A stretch of 56,934 nucleotides of DNA from Candidatus Zixiibacteriota bacterium. Its GTDB lineage: Bacteria > Zixibacteria > MSB-5A5 > GN15 > JAAZOE01. Each line of letters begins with the position of its first letter. Positions within the stretch are counted from its first letter, which is position 1. Below, piece by piece: positions 45,362 through 54,331 of this stretch. The notes under the pieces were generated by a model, which was not told the origin of the DNA, did not search any database, and saw only the letters and a program-made list of their open reading frames with translations. The DNA lies in the NCBI GenBank assembly GCA_036480375.1, contig JAZGGI010000007.1:1-56934 (forward strand), written 5' to 3'. The translations under genes and the position numbers were made by a program.

Positions 45362-46759
45362 TTAAAAAAGATATTGGAGACGCACCTGGATATTTCGCCC
45401 GCTGTTTAATTTCAGCGGATTTTTCTTTGATCCATTTGATGCTTCTGCCGGTTCAGTCGGGGCGGAAGAAGTACCGTTATCATCGGATTCAAACTTAGTG
45501 ATTTTTATAGGGAAGAACTGCGAAATATCGCAACTTAAGACAAAACGATTCCATTTTTTTCCGGCGGAGATAAATAATCTGCCGAAATCAACTCGTTTCA
45601 AATTACTGACATATTTTTGCAAATCGGCGACTCCGAATACAAGAAATGCCGGCTGCCAATGACTGAATCTCATATCAGGATAAGCCCGAAATAGATTTAA
45701 CGCAGGACGGAAAAAGCCATTGCGTCCAATCTTGAAATCATTGTCGACGGTCAACTTCCACAAAACTATATCAGCTTGGGCGGTAAAATTACGGCGTAAT
45801 CCCAATAGATCGGTTAATTGATCCCCAAAAGGCCAGCTTTGAACATTTCCGGAAAGATCTCCGGCAAAGTGCATTCGCTCAAAAGACAATTTCCAATTTC
45901 TCAAAACCGGATTGTAAGATACATCACATTGCCATTCGCTCAGATTTCCGATTATTTTTGACAGTTGACCAAACCGGACATTGTCATAATGAAGATTTAT
46001 CTTCCCGCCACCGTTAACTTGACTGACACTGAATTTGACATAGCCCCTGTTTGTTTTTTCAAACATTATCCCGAAGTAACGGTAATTTCCTGAACCGGAT
46101 ATATTTGAGCTATAAGGTTCGTCATTTGGGATTATATCTTCCATAAGATCGATATCATTAACGACACTGAAAAGAGTTAGATTTTCGTGGAGCTTTATTC
46201 TAACCGAAAGCCCGTAATGATACCAATCGACTGAAAATGGGATTGATATTAATTCGGTGTCATAGGAGCTGTCTAAGAACAGCGATTTTGAATTTTTTCC
46301 TATATCTACAGTTAAAAGGAGCGCTTCGACCGGCGTATATGAGAGTTTCGTTCCAAATATAAATTGAGTTCGAGAAATACTGCGGGATACGGTTGCCCGG
46401 GTTCTTAGTTCCAGGACCGAAAACAAGGGCATATCGATATACACTGAGCCCGATTTATCATGATGCGTGATATTTATATTGGTTTTATTGAGACCATTAT
46501 CTCTTAAATTCAGTCTATTATCCGAGATTAACCAGCCAATACGGGCTCCTTTGTAAGGAGTAGATTCGAGGATGCCGCCCACCCGGGATGTAACGAACCG
46601 GCTGTGATGTTCATCATGATTGATAAACATATAATGGCGGAAGGAACTTGTCAGGCTCCTTCCATTATCAATTAGTTCGACCGATTCGGCTGCCGCGTCA
46701 GAACCTGGCGTCAGAGCCAGAAGCAGACCGAATATTATTATGAGAGATCGTAGTCTCAT
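45362..46759 (-). CDS. Putative outer-membrane beta-barrel protein (unknown family)
   Basis: 465 residues. A signal peptide with cleavage near SDA/AAE is followed by many amphipathic strands about ten residues long (alternating polar and hydrophobic, many Tyr/Phe/Trp) and a terminal Phe (VRLQYLF), as in outer-membrane barrels recognised by BamA. A low-complexity Ser/Pro/Glu/Ala loop lies near residues 425-445. No family recognised. It lies 16 bases after a lipoprotein gene (46776-48182), so the two are cotranscribed and probably act together at the outer membrane. Confidence 0.6.
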   Translation of the reverse strand: MRLRSLIIIFGLLLALTPGSDAAAESVELIDNGRSLTSSFRHYMFINHDEHHSRFVTSRVGGILESTPYKGARIGWLISDNRLNLRDNGLNKTNINITHHDKSGSVYIDMPLFSVLELRTRATVSRSISRTQFIFGTKLSYTPVEALLLTVDIGKNSKSLFLDSSYDTELISIPFSVDWYHYGLSVRIKLHENLTLFSVVNDIDLMEDIIPNDEPYSSNISGSGNYRYFGIMFEKTNRGYVKFSVSQVNGGGKINLHYDNVRFGQLSKIIGNLSEWQCDVSYNPVLRNWKLSFERMHFAGDLSGNVQSWPFGDQLTDLLGLRRNFTAQADIVLWKLTVDNDFKIGRNGFFRPALNLFRAYPDMRFSHWQPAFLVFGVADLQKYVSNLKRVDFGRLFISAGKKWNRFVLSCDISQFFPIKITKFESDDNGTSSAPTEPAEASNGSKKNPLKLNSGRNIQVRLQYLF

Positions 46760-46775
46760 TTAATCACAAACTGCC

Positions 46776-48182
46776 TTATTCAAAAATGCACAAATCAAAA
46801 CTGATGGTTTTTTCCCAATCAAGAGCGGTTACTTCGATAAATTCTTTCAGATCAGCGTCGGTTGTAATGCCGGGAAAGATTCCATTTATCGAAGGATTGG
46901 GGAAGATCCATTCTTCATATGAGTTGGCATCCCATGTAATCGTAACCATATCACATGTGTCGACATAGAAGATATTGTAATCATAGGAAATCCATGTGGT
47001 ATCGATAAATGATGATATTTCGGTGCTGTACGGTGGCAGGAGGGAAAAGATGCCGTCGATGGGATTGTCAAACAAATTTGCGGCATCTACCTGCAAAGAG
47101 TCAGCAAAACCATCGTTATCAAAATCGGCGACGACCCATTGTGTCCCGCTCATATAAAACTGGACCGAATCAATGATAACATGTGCTTCGATAAAGTCAT
47201 AGGCTGTCCAGTCGGTAACGATTAATTCATTTGATTGATCGGGATCGGATATTAATTCAGCGGCCAGGGCAGTCAAGGCGTTATCCACAAAAGTGATGGC
47301 TTCAAGAAAACCGGTTTTGGCTGAAGACATCTGAGTCTCGCCATCATCAGCCAAAGACATCCAGTTGTTGCTTTGGTCAAGCATATATGCCAGTCCGGCG
47401 CCGTCATAGCTGGGCAAGTCAATATCATAGGCAATCGCCATGTGGAAAAAGCTCTTAACGACCCGCAATCCGGCGGCAAAAGTCAGGAAATCGGCTCGGT
47501 CAACTTCTATCGAATCAGAAGTTTCGCCGATCATTTCGGGAGTAACCCAGAAAACATAATTGGGAACGTCCAGAACGTGGTCCATATAAGTTGTCGCGCT
47601 TGTGATGGCCGGCATTAGATCGTTGCGAATGATAGCCTGAATTTCAGAAAACTTGGGCGGATTTGAAATCGCCAATGAGGCCAGAGCCAGATTTGTCTGA
47701 GCGAGGAAATTCTTTTCAACCCCCGAAGACTCAAAATCAGTCGGAAATCCGATCATCGCGCCGGTACCGGAGACTTTGTCGGGAAGAGGAATATGCCTTT
47801 TAAAAAACATGCCGGACTCATCCATGACCAATATCGTATCGATTAGATCATTTAAATCCTGACTCTGGGTGATCGATAACATTGATGTTATGGCCGCGCC
47901 GAAACTGGCCTGAGGATTGCCGGGATTGAGATTTTCATAATTGACAAAAATCTGATGCATTTGTGAAAAGTCGAAATTGTCCAGTTGCGGATTTTCCGCA
48001 TACTCCATAGAATCGAACATGGCCTGCATCATGGCTCCAAAAGCAACTATGATCGAATCCATATCGGTTTCAACGGTTGGCGGCGTGGGGCCCCCTGTAG
48101 TATCATCTTCACTGCAGGCACCAAATATAAAAAGGCTGGCGCTCAGCAAACAGATTAAAACCTTCGTAATTTTGGATTGCAT
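46776..48182 (-). CDS. Large lipoprotein of unknown family, partner of beta-barrel protein
   Basis: 468 residues. The signal peptide ends FGAC (Cys about 22) and an acidic, Pro/Thr-rich linker follows (DDTTGG, PTPPT). The rest is mostly helical with many Met, Asp and Ser. A DNDGFADSLQVD loop near residue 365 resembles a calcium loop. The N-terminal half recalls helical repeat lipoproteins (segments such as NYENLNPGNPQASFGAA suggest a TPR-like repeat), but I cannot name a family. An AAGGAGG site stands before the ATG. It is the first gene of a two-gene minus-strand operon. Confidence 0.6.
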   Translation of the reverse strand: MQSKITKVLICLLSASLFIFGACSEDDTTGGPTPPTVETDMDSIIVAFGAMMQAMFDSMEYAENPQLDNFDFSQMHQIFVNYENLNPGNPQASFGAAITSMLSITQSQDLNDLIDTILVMDESGMFFKRHIPLPDKVSGTGAMIGFPTDFESSGVEKNFLAQTNLALASLAISNPPKFSEIQAIIRNDLMPAITSATTYMDHVLDVPNYVFWVTPEMIGETSDSIEVDRADFLTFAAGLRVVKSFFHMAIAYDIDLPSYDGAGLAYMLDQSNNWMSLADDGETQMSSAKTGFLEAITFVDNALTALAAELISDPDQSNELIVTDWTAYDFIEAHVIIDSVQFYMSGTQWVVADFDNDGFADSLQVDAANLFDNPIDGIFSLLPPYSTEISSFIDTTWISYDYNIFYVDTCDMVTITWDANSYEEWIFPNPSINGIFPGITTDADLKEFIEVTALDWEKTISFDLCIFE

Positions 48183-48404
48183 AAAATCCTCCTTGAAGAA
48201 TAAAAATTTGATATGTTTTGTGGAAGTGTTTTTACTTACAGTCCTCCCGAATCCAGTATTATAGATGAATTTATTATGTTTTGCAATGAATTTATGGCAT
48301 AGGGTTTGCAGAATGGAATACGGATTTTGCTAAAACTCAAAGAAAGGCAAACTTTTAGCTCTGTAATTTGTAATATATATTAGACATAGAAAGGAAAGTC
48401 CCGC
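48183..48404. other. Divergent intergenic region
   Basis: About 220 bases between the divergent lipoprotein gene and the T9SS cargo gene. It is AT-rich and no unambiguous promoter is identified. It should hold both promoters. Confidence 0.4.
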
Positions 48405-49238
48405 ATGTTACAACTGGCAAAGCATTTCACCCTTCTGGCATTATTTTTCCTATTTGGGTTGTTTTGTGCCGAATCGCAGGCCGGAACGGTTACGGTCGAG
48501 TCGATTAACGCCTATCCCGGAGAAGAGGTAGTTGTTCCGGTATATTTGAGCGATAATAATATAGATATAGCTTCTATGACGGTTCCGCTCAAATATTCGA
48601 GTCCTGATGTATATGTGGATTCAATTTCGTTTGTCGGCTCGTTGGTTCAGCCCAATATGGCCGCCCTGGCTCATATTGATAATTGCAATCAAACCGTGAG
48701 ATTTACCTACGTGCCCCAAAGCGGTATTCCTTTAATAACCGCCTCCGATGGACTCCTGGCCAATATACATTTTTCAGTTTCAGCCAGTTCATTGGAACAA
48801 ATTGTGAGTATTGATTCGATTAACAGCGTTGAATATTTTGGGGAATTGGAACTCTGGACGCGACTGGAATTAGCTGATTCTACCGGCCTGAATACATATT
48901 TCCCTGATTTTGACGAGGGTTCGCTTGCAATTTTTTCGCCTCTTGACGCCGATGAGGGTTTCGCCGGAATTCCGACGGTACTGGAATTGAAACAAAATTA
49001 CCCCAATCCATTCAATCCGTCGACCACAATTTCTTATTCTTTGCCGGAACAGGCCCATGTTTCTCTCAAGATATATAATATCCTGGGTCAGGAGATTAAG
49101 ACTCTGATAGATGAAACCAAACCGGCGGGACATCATGAAATCGATTGGAGCTCCGGAACGGCGGCCTCGGGCATTTACTTCTATCGGCTGGCCTTTGAGG
49201 ACAAAATCCTCACCAAAAAAATGACGCTGCTGAAGTAA
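48405..49238 (+). CDS. Secreted cohesin-like protein with T9SS type A sorting domain
   Basis: 277 residues. Signal peptide about 1-27 (AESQA/GT). Residues about 28-165 resemble a cohesin domain: VTVESINAYPGEEVVVPVYLSDN, IASMTVPLKYSS and a later LLANIHFSV. The last 85 residues are a T9SS type A C-terminal domain: LKQNYPNPFNPSTTISYSL, VSLKIYNILGQEI, and GIYFYRL before a basic end. This domain directs export through SprA and attachment to the surface. Cohesins bind dockerins, and a dockerin-like protein is encoded at 38285. The ATG follows GAAAGGAAAG. A terminator follows. Confidence 0.8.
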   Translation: MLQLAKHFTLLALFFLFGLFCAESQAGTVTVESINAYPGEEVVVPVYLSDNNIDIASMTVPLKYSSPDVYVDSISFVGSLVQPNMAALAHIDNCNQTVRFTYVPQSGIPLITASDGLLANIHFSVSASSLEQIVSIDSINSVEYFGELELWTRLELADSTGLNTYFPDFDEGSLAIFSPLDADEGFAGIPTVLELKQNYPNPFNPSTTISYSLPEQAHVSLKIYNILGQEIKTLIDETKPAGHHEIDWSSGTAASGIYFYRLAFEDKILTKKMTLLK

Positions 49239-49264
49239 AAATTTGTTCCTTATTTCCGAAAAGA

Positions 49265-49306
49265 ATAAGAGGGTCAGGTTTCTGCCAGCCCTCTTATATT
49301 TTTTTG
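49265..49306 (+). terminator. Rho-independent terminator after the T9SS cargo gene
   Basis: ATAAGAGGG (49265-49273) pairs with CCCTCTTAT (49289-49297) around a 15-base loop, followed by ATTTTTTT. It separates the cargo gene from the kinase gene. Confidence 0.85.
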
Positions 49307-49321
49307 ATTGGGGAATAAGGA

Positions 49322-51007
49322 ATGCCGGAACAAGCGGTTAAACAGCAATTGCCACGGATAGGCGATTATGAAATAATTTCCAGGATTGGCAAGGGGGGCA
49401 TCGCTGAAGTATATAAAGCTCTCCAAACATCCCTCCAGCGGGAAGTCGCCATAAAAGTATTATCTCCGGACTTGGCTCATGATTCGGATATTGTCCAGAG
49501 ATTTGAGCGCGAGTCAATCATGATTGCCAAGCTTAATCACCCCAATATTGTTCATGTGATCGATAAAGGCATTCAGGGTGGGCGTTATTATTTTGTCATG
49601 GAGTATGTCGACGGCACCGATTTTAAGCATATAATTTATAATCCCCGGATAGATATTAAGGCAAAAATCGAGCTAATGGTTCAAGTCTGCAAGGCTCTTG
49701 ATTTTGCTCATAAAAATGATGTGGTTCACCGAGACATAAAGCCGGGCAATATTCTCATTGATAAACAGGGCAACGCCAAGATTGCCGATTTTGGGATCGC
49801 CCAGCTGCGGGATAAAACCGACGTCGAAATGACTTCGTCCGATATCGTAATGGGCACTGTCGCGTATATGTCCCCCGAGCAGAAATTCTCATCTGCTAAT
49901 GTAGATCAGGCTACTGATATATATGCTCTGGGAATTATTCTGTACGAAATCTGCTGCAGTAAAAAACCGGAAGGACATTTTAAGATGCCGTCTGAGATTA
50001 ATTCGATGATCCCGACGGCTATGGATTCGATTATCACCACCTGTCTTGCCGAAAATCCGGGCGAACGCTTTGCCTCCGCCGGGACTCTCAAGGACGCTCT
50101 CCTGAATGCCTTCTCCGGCCAATTATATACTTCGGGACAGGCCGAAGCAACAATGGCACGAGCCGAGTCGTTTATGGGCAAATGCCGTTTTCTCGATACC
50201 ATAAAGGAAGATCGTTTTAGCTCAACGTTTCTGGTGGAGAACAAGGAAACCAAGAAACTGTACATTATAAAAAAGAATAAAAAGGGAGAAGCAGGCAAGC
50301 GCGAGGCGCAGATCCTTTCCAGTCTCCGAAACAAACATATTATCTCAATACTGGGTGCCGGTGGAGACAACTCTAAAACGGTTGTAGTTACTGAGTACGC
50401 TCAGGGTGGATCATTAGCGGACAGGCTGGCCCGGCAGTATTCCTGGAGAGAGGCTATGAAAATCGTGGTCCAGATTGCCGAAGGATTGGAATTTGCTCAT
50501 CATAACAATATAATTCATGGTAATCTGCGGCCCTCAAATATACTATTCGATGAAAATGACGTAGTGAAATTGACCGATTTCGGTTTACCGCCCCATTATT
50601 CCAAGCAAAAGGACTGGTACGCTCCGCCGGAGAAGAAAAGATCCAAGCAAGGGGATATGTTTTCTCTGGGTGTCATTCTCCATTCTCTCTTAACCAATAA
50701 GATTCCTCAACATGACCGGTCGGGAAATCCTTACCTAACCGAAATCGGCAATAAGGTATCGGATAAAGTAAAAGACATTCTTAAAAAACTGCTGCAAATA
50801 CGAGTCGCCAATCGGTATCAATCAATGGAAGAGATGTTGATTGAATATTCCGAATTTATAGCTGAGGAAGGGAAACCCAAAGTCAAAATAGCCCGGAAAG
50901 AGGCCGAGAAGAAAAAGCACAGAAATCTGGTACCGGTTTTTCTTGCCTTGGTAGCAATCTTTATAGGCATTCTATTGGCGGTTTACGGGGATATGATATT
51001 TAATTGA
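49322..51007 (+). CDS. Membrane Ser/Thr protein kinase with kinase and pseudokinase domains
   Basis: 561 residues. The first domain (about 12-265) is a complete Hanks-type kinase: glycine loop RIGKGGIAEVYKA, VAIKVL lysine, HRDIKPGNILID catalytic loop (about 136) and ADFGIAQ. The second (about 290-515) has the same layout but reads HGNLRPSNILFD where HRDxKxxN is expected, so the catalytic Asp is Asn; it also lacks a normal glycine loop. DFG is present as TDFGLPPH. A membrane helix lies near 537-557, followed by a short tail, so the kinase domains face the cytoplasm. The pseudokinase may be regulatory. AATAAGGA precedes the ATG. Confidence 0.87.
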   Translation: MPEQAVKQQLPRIGDYEIISRIGKGGIAEVYKALQTSLQREVAIKVLSPDLAHDSDIVQRFERESIMIAKLNHPNIVHVIDKGIQGGRYYFVMEYVDGTDFKHIIYNPRIDIKAKIELMVQVCKALDFAHKNDVVHRDIKPGNILIDKQGNAKIADFGIAQLRDKTDVEMTSSDIVMGTVAYMSPEQKFSSANVDQATDIYALGIILYEICCSKKPEGHFKMPSEINSMIPTAMDSIITTCLAENPGERFASAGTLKDALLNAFSGQLYTSGQAEATMARAESFMGKCRFLDTIKEDRFSSTFLVENKETKKLYIIKKNKKGEAGKREAQILSSLRNKHIISILGAGGDNSKTVVVTEYAQGGSLADRLARQYSWREAMKIVVQIAEGLEFAHHNNIIHGNLRPSNILFDENDVVKLTDFGLPPHYSKQKDWYAPPEKKRSKQGDMFSLGVILHSLLTNKIPQHDRSGNPYLTEIGNKVSDKVKDILKKLLQIRVANRYQSMEEMLIEYSEFIAEEGKPKVKIARKEAEKKKHRNLVPVFLALVAIFIGILLAVYGDMIFN

Positions 51008-51091
51008 GGCTACTAATTATTCTTTCCTAATTAGGTGTATTTTCCTTGACAGCGAGTGCAAAACTGATATTATAGGGCCTGTATTGTACGC

Positions 51092-51169
51092 GTCCCCATC
51101 GTCTAGTCCGGCCTAGGACACCGCCCTTTCACGGCGGCGACGGGGGTTCAAATCCCCCTGGGGACGCCA
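51092..51169 (+). tRNA. tRNA-Glu (anticodon TTC), insertion site of a mobile element
   Basis: Acceptor arms GTCCCCA and TGGGGAC with discriminator G, anticodon loop in CCGCCCTTTCACGGCGG (anticodon TTC), T-arm GGGGGTTCAAATCCCCC and an encoded CCA at 51167-51169. The D-arm region is CGTCTAGTCCGGCCTAGGACA. On the other strand it also encodes the end of the recombinase gene (stop at 51113-51115). Unlike tRNA-Leu at 42324, the CCA is encoded, possibly because the element supplies the 3' end. Confidence 0.97.
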
Positions 51170-52777
51170 AACATTTTTGGTAAATATCGGCTCAAATAGA
51201 TTCCCTAAGTAAGCGTTCCCCAATAACTTAAATTTTACGCCATTACTCGCCAATTTTTGGCTTACGGAAATTTTCTCCGGGAAGACTTTTGATAGTGCAC
51301 TTCTGAGCAGTGGGATATTGTCCTGCTGTTTAGTAATGATTTTATTAAATCCTAAAATCATATCTTGGACTTTTTCCAGTGTTACCTTTTTGACATGTAC
51401 CGGGGATTGTTTGGCATGTTCGATTTTATTGTTTAATGCTCGAAGGTCTTCTTCTCGCTGTGCGATACGAGAACGCACCGATTCGGACGAATCTCCAGCC
51501 TCAATGTATTGCAATAAATTGTTGAGCTGCCCTTCCACTTTTCGCTTTTCACGTTGCAGTGATTTAGGGTCGAGGGTTGAACCCGTCATAATAACATCTA
51601 TTCTCTCTTGTATCTTTTTTAGTATGAGCTTTGTCATGGATGGTGCGAGAAGTACCTTTCGTAATTCAGAGAGAAATTCAGTTTCGACTATTGACCTTTC
51701 AAGTTTATAACCATTTTCACATACCGAGCGACCCTTATTCCGGGCGGTATTGCAGGTTAAGCTTGAATACCTCCCTGCGTTTACTACAACCATAGAGCCG
51801 CCACAATTAGCACATCGCAATAACCCAGAGAGTAAATACTTCTTTGCGCCTGCAGCAGTCTTGGTACTTCTCGATTTAACGAGAGCCGCCACCGCGTAGA
51901 AATCAGAGTCAGGTACAATGCGTAAATCTTCCGACTTATATTCAACCCAGTCAGTAACTTTATTCACTACCGAACGTCGCATGTCGGGAACGCGCTTATT
52001 GAGTCGCTTGACCTTATTGTATTCCCATGCGCCAATATATTTTTTATTCATCAATATGGTTCTAACAGTTCCGGGCGACCAGTGCCTATTTCCGGTTGGT
52101 GTGTCCGCGCGGGGAGCTGGCACGTTTTCTTGATTTAAACTATGTGCTATTGCGCGGTACCCTAAACCATTTAATCGGAGCCCAAAGATTCGCCTCACGA
52201 CATTGGCTTGCTCAGCATCAACAAATATCTTACTGCCCAATTTTCGAGGATTCCCAAATTTATCCAATTCACCGGACGGGTCTAATACGGATTCAGTCTT
52301 ATATCCATATACGCGGCCCCCTGCAGAATATCCCCGCATGACTTGACCTTTGAGTCCCCGGATGACCTTAGCTTTCATGTCATCAAGGAAAACCTCGTTC
52401 ATAATGCCTTTAAAATAATAGGGTAACTTGCCTGAGGGGAGAGAGGTGTCGATGCCATCGGCAACGGAGACAGTAAATACACCGTATGATTGAAGCTCTT
52501 TGAAAATTACGATTGATTCTCCCATGTCACGACCGAGGCGACTGAGGTCATCGACAATGATGGCTTCGAATTGTTGTAGCGATGCTGCCTTTTTGAGAGC
52601 CAAATAATTTGGGCGGGAAGTGTCGGCCCCACTTAGAGCATAGTCTTTGTAGAGGTGCTCCTCTGACAATTCCCACCCATGCTGATCAATATAGGATTTA
52701 CATTCTCGTATCTGATCTTCTATCGAAGTCTCTTTTTGATTATCTGAAGAGTATCGTGCATATATCGCACATTTCAT
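51113..52777 (-). CDS. Large serine recombinase, C-terminus encoded by antisense of tRNA-Glu
   Basis: 554 residues. The resolvase domain (1-150) has the catalytic Ser in ARYSSDNQ (10 or 11) and DDLSRLGRD. The recombinase domain (about 160-285) is followed by a zinc-ribbon (LLRCANCGGSM ... CNTARNKGRSVCENG, about 310-345) and a coiled coil near 390-455, as in large serine integrases and transposases. The last 18 codons, reading WRPQGDLNPRRRRERAVS, come from the antisense of tRNA-Glu, and the TAG lies in the tRNA. The tail is therefore host-site sequence. GGGGGAATT precedes the ATG. It should catalyse integration and excision. Confidence 0.9.
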   Translation of the reverse strand: MKCAIYARYSSDNQKETSIEDQIRECKSYIDQHGWELSEEHLYKDYALSGADTSRPNYLALKKAASLQQFEAIIVDDLSRLGRDMGESIVIFKELQSYGVFTVSVADGIDTSLPSGKLPYYFKGIMNEVFLDDMKAKVIRGLKGQVMRGYSAGGRVYGYKTESVLDPSGELDKFGNPRKLGSKIFVDAEQANVVRRIFGLRLNGLGYRAIAHSLNQENVPAPRADTPTGNRHWSPGTVRTILMNKKYIGAWEYNKVKRLNKRVPDMRRSVVNKVTDWVEYKSEDLRIVPDSDFYAVAALVKSRSTKTAAGAKKYLLSGLLRCANCGGSMVVVNAGRYSSLTCNTARNKGRSVCENGYKLERSIVETEFLSELRKVLLAPSMTKLILKKIQERIDVIMTGSTLDPKSLQREKRKVEGQLNNLLQYIEAGDSSESVRSRIAQREEDLRALNNKIEHAKQSPVHVKKVTLEKVQDMILGFNKIITKQQDNIPLLRSALSKVFPEKISVSQKLASNGVKFKLLGNAYLGNLFEPIFTKNVWRPQGDLNPRRRRERAVS

Positions 52778-52969
52778 TTTAATTCCCCCAATCCAAGAGT
52801 TGATTCATTATAGACCGAACGTCATTAAAATGCAAGTGTCGGTTTTCCCTCACAACCCTAAAAAGTGTTAAAGTAACCACCATGCTTACATTCCTTTTTC
52901 TTATAAGCTGTTATCTTTCTTTAAATTTGAGGAAATGGGAGACACAAAACTCCCATTTCCAATATTAAA

Positions 52970-54331
52970 TCAAAACGGAAGGTCTGGATCAAATTGCTGC
53001 CGATTTTGCCAAGTATAGCGATATTTCTGAAAATCATCACTCAAAAGCCAATTGAAATCTGCTTTTAATGTGATCCTACTTGGCTCGGGGCCTTCTGATC
53101 TGTCCAAGCTAACCAGTCCAAGTACGGCCAGTTTCTCGAATATCCGCAATGCCTTTGGTTTGCTGATACTCTTGATGCCGGTTAAATCTGATGATGTCAA
53201 ACTGCCTGAACCGGTAGATTTATCAGGATGGTTGTCCAAGAGAAGCTCAACCGTATCACGACGATCATCAGGCATGGTTGATAACGCAACTTCGACAATC
53301 AGCGGCATATCATCCACTGACAAACGTTTTCGATCATTAAGAATCGCATGACCGCGGGCGAGACCATAGAGCACAGAAAACAGCCGATCGGGTTCTTCGG
53401 GAATCGGTTGGCTGTAATTTACTTCTACTTTGCCGCCGCGTTCTTCGTCCCAGTTAGTAATAGCCTGACGTGCCTTGACAGTAAACGAAGACAATTTGAT
53501 AATCTGCCCCACAATATCCTTTGATTCGTTGTGTCTGTCCCAATCAACTTCCCGATAATACCGATTAGGACCATCACCATCAAACTGAGCCATGAAATAT
53601 TCAAGGAAATCTCGCACAACAGCGTGACAAGCCTTTACACGATCACGATAAGCTTCCCGGTCATAAAACTCCTGCAGCATCTTGTTTTGTTTAGCTTCAA
53701 TAGAGAGATTGGATGGAACGGTTAGAAATAACAAGCGGCTGCCAAATTGGCCCATAGTATTCCATACAGCCTGCCGGATTGGCGTTGATGCTCCCAACCA
53801 AGCGAAATAGTAATCGCCTTCATAGCCGCGTTTTCCATGCACTCCGGAATTGGTTGTTAGACCTTCACCGTCAAATACGCGGGTCAATACCGAGAAGTTA
53901 TGTAGCAGCTCGTCTTTGTTAGTGCCGAATATCGGAGCCAATTCTGGCACAACGAGACATTTCCCTCTTATTTTTGGAAGCATATCTACATCGGAGAGTT
54001 TTTCCTTTTTAGTTTTGGCCGAATGGGATACAAATGATGCTGGAGTGAAATTGTCCGAGTGATATATCAGGTCATCGTTGCCATAGAAAAACGACAACAC
54101 TGTAGTTTTCTCTGATGATGCAGGACCAATAATATTCAATCCAACTGGATTCTGCTGATCCTTCAATCCGAGAGTAGCAATAACTGACAGACATGCATCG
54201 GCAAGAAACCAGACTCGCTCATCAAAATTGGCTGTAATTACCTCTTTTATTACCTGGTACTTTTTAATGATGGAGGTTTCATGTCCATCAGCATCTAATC
54301 CAAATTCTCTTGGGGCGATTTCCTGCATCAT
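52970..54331 (-). CDS. AAA-like ATPase/helicase-type protein with degenerate P-loop
   Basis: About 453 residues from the ATG at 54331, which overlaps the stop of the primase-like gene (ATGA) and follows AAGGGGG; an in-frame ATG at 54373 would place 14 more residues over the upstream gene. The fold looks like a phage/plasmid replication ATPase: IGPASSEKTTVLSFFYG at about 65-80 is where the Walker A GxxxxGKT should be, but the last Gly is replaced by Glu. A VVPELAPIF strand resembles Walker B and an IGSRLLF-like FGSRLLFLTVPS follows. A winged-helix-like end (SISKPKALRIFEKLAVLGLV) is near 400. It is probably a primase partner or helicase; no close family can be named. Confidence 0.55.
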   Translation of the reverse strand: MMQEIAPREFGLDADGHETSIIKKYQVIKEVITANFDERVWFLADACLSVIATLGLKDQQNPVGLNIIGPASSEKTTVLSFFYGNDDLIYHSDNFTPASFVSHSAKTKKEKLSDVDMLPKIRGKCLVVPELAPIFGTNKDELLHNFSVLTRVFDGEGLTTNSGVHGKRGYEGDYYFAWLGASTPIRQAVWNTMGQFGSRLLFLTVPSNLSIEAKQNKMLQEFYDREAYRDRVKACHAVVRDFLEYFMAQFDGDGPNRYYREVDWDRHNESKDIVGQIIKLSSFTVKARQAITNWDEERGGKVEVNYSQPIPEEPDRLFSVLYGLARGHAILNDRKRLSVDDMPLIVEVALSTMPDDRRDTVELLLDNHPDKSTGSGSLTSSDLTGIKSISKPKALRIFEKLAVLGLVSLDRSEGPEPSRITLKADFNWLLSDDFQKYRYTWQNRQQFDPDLPF

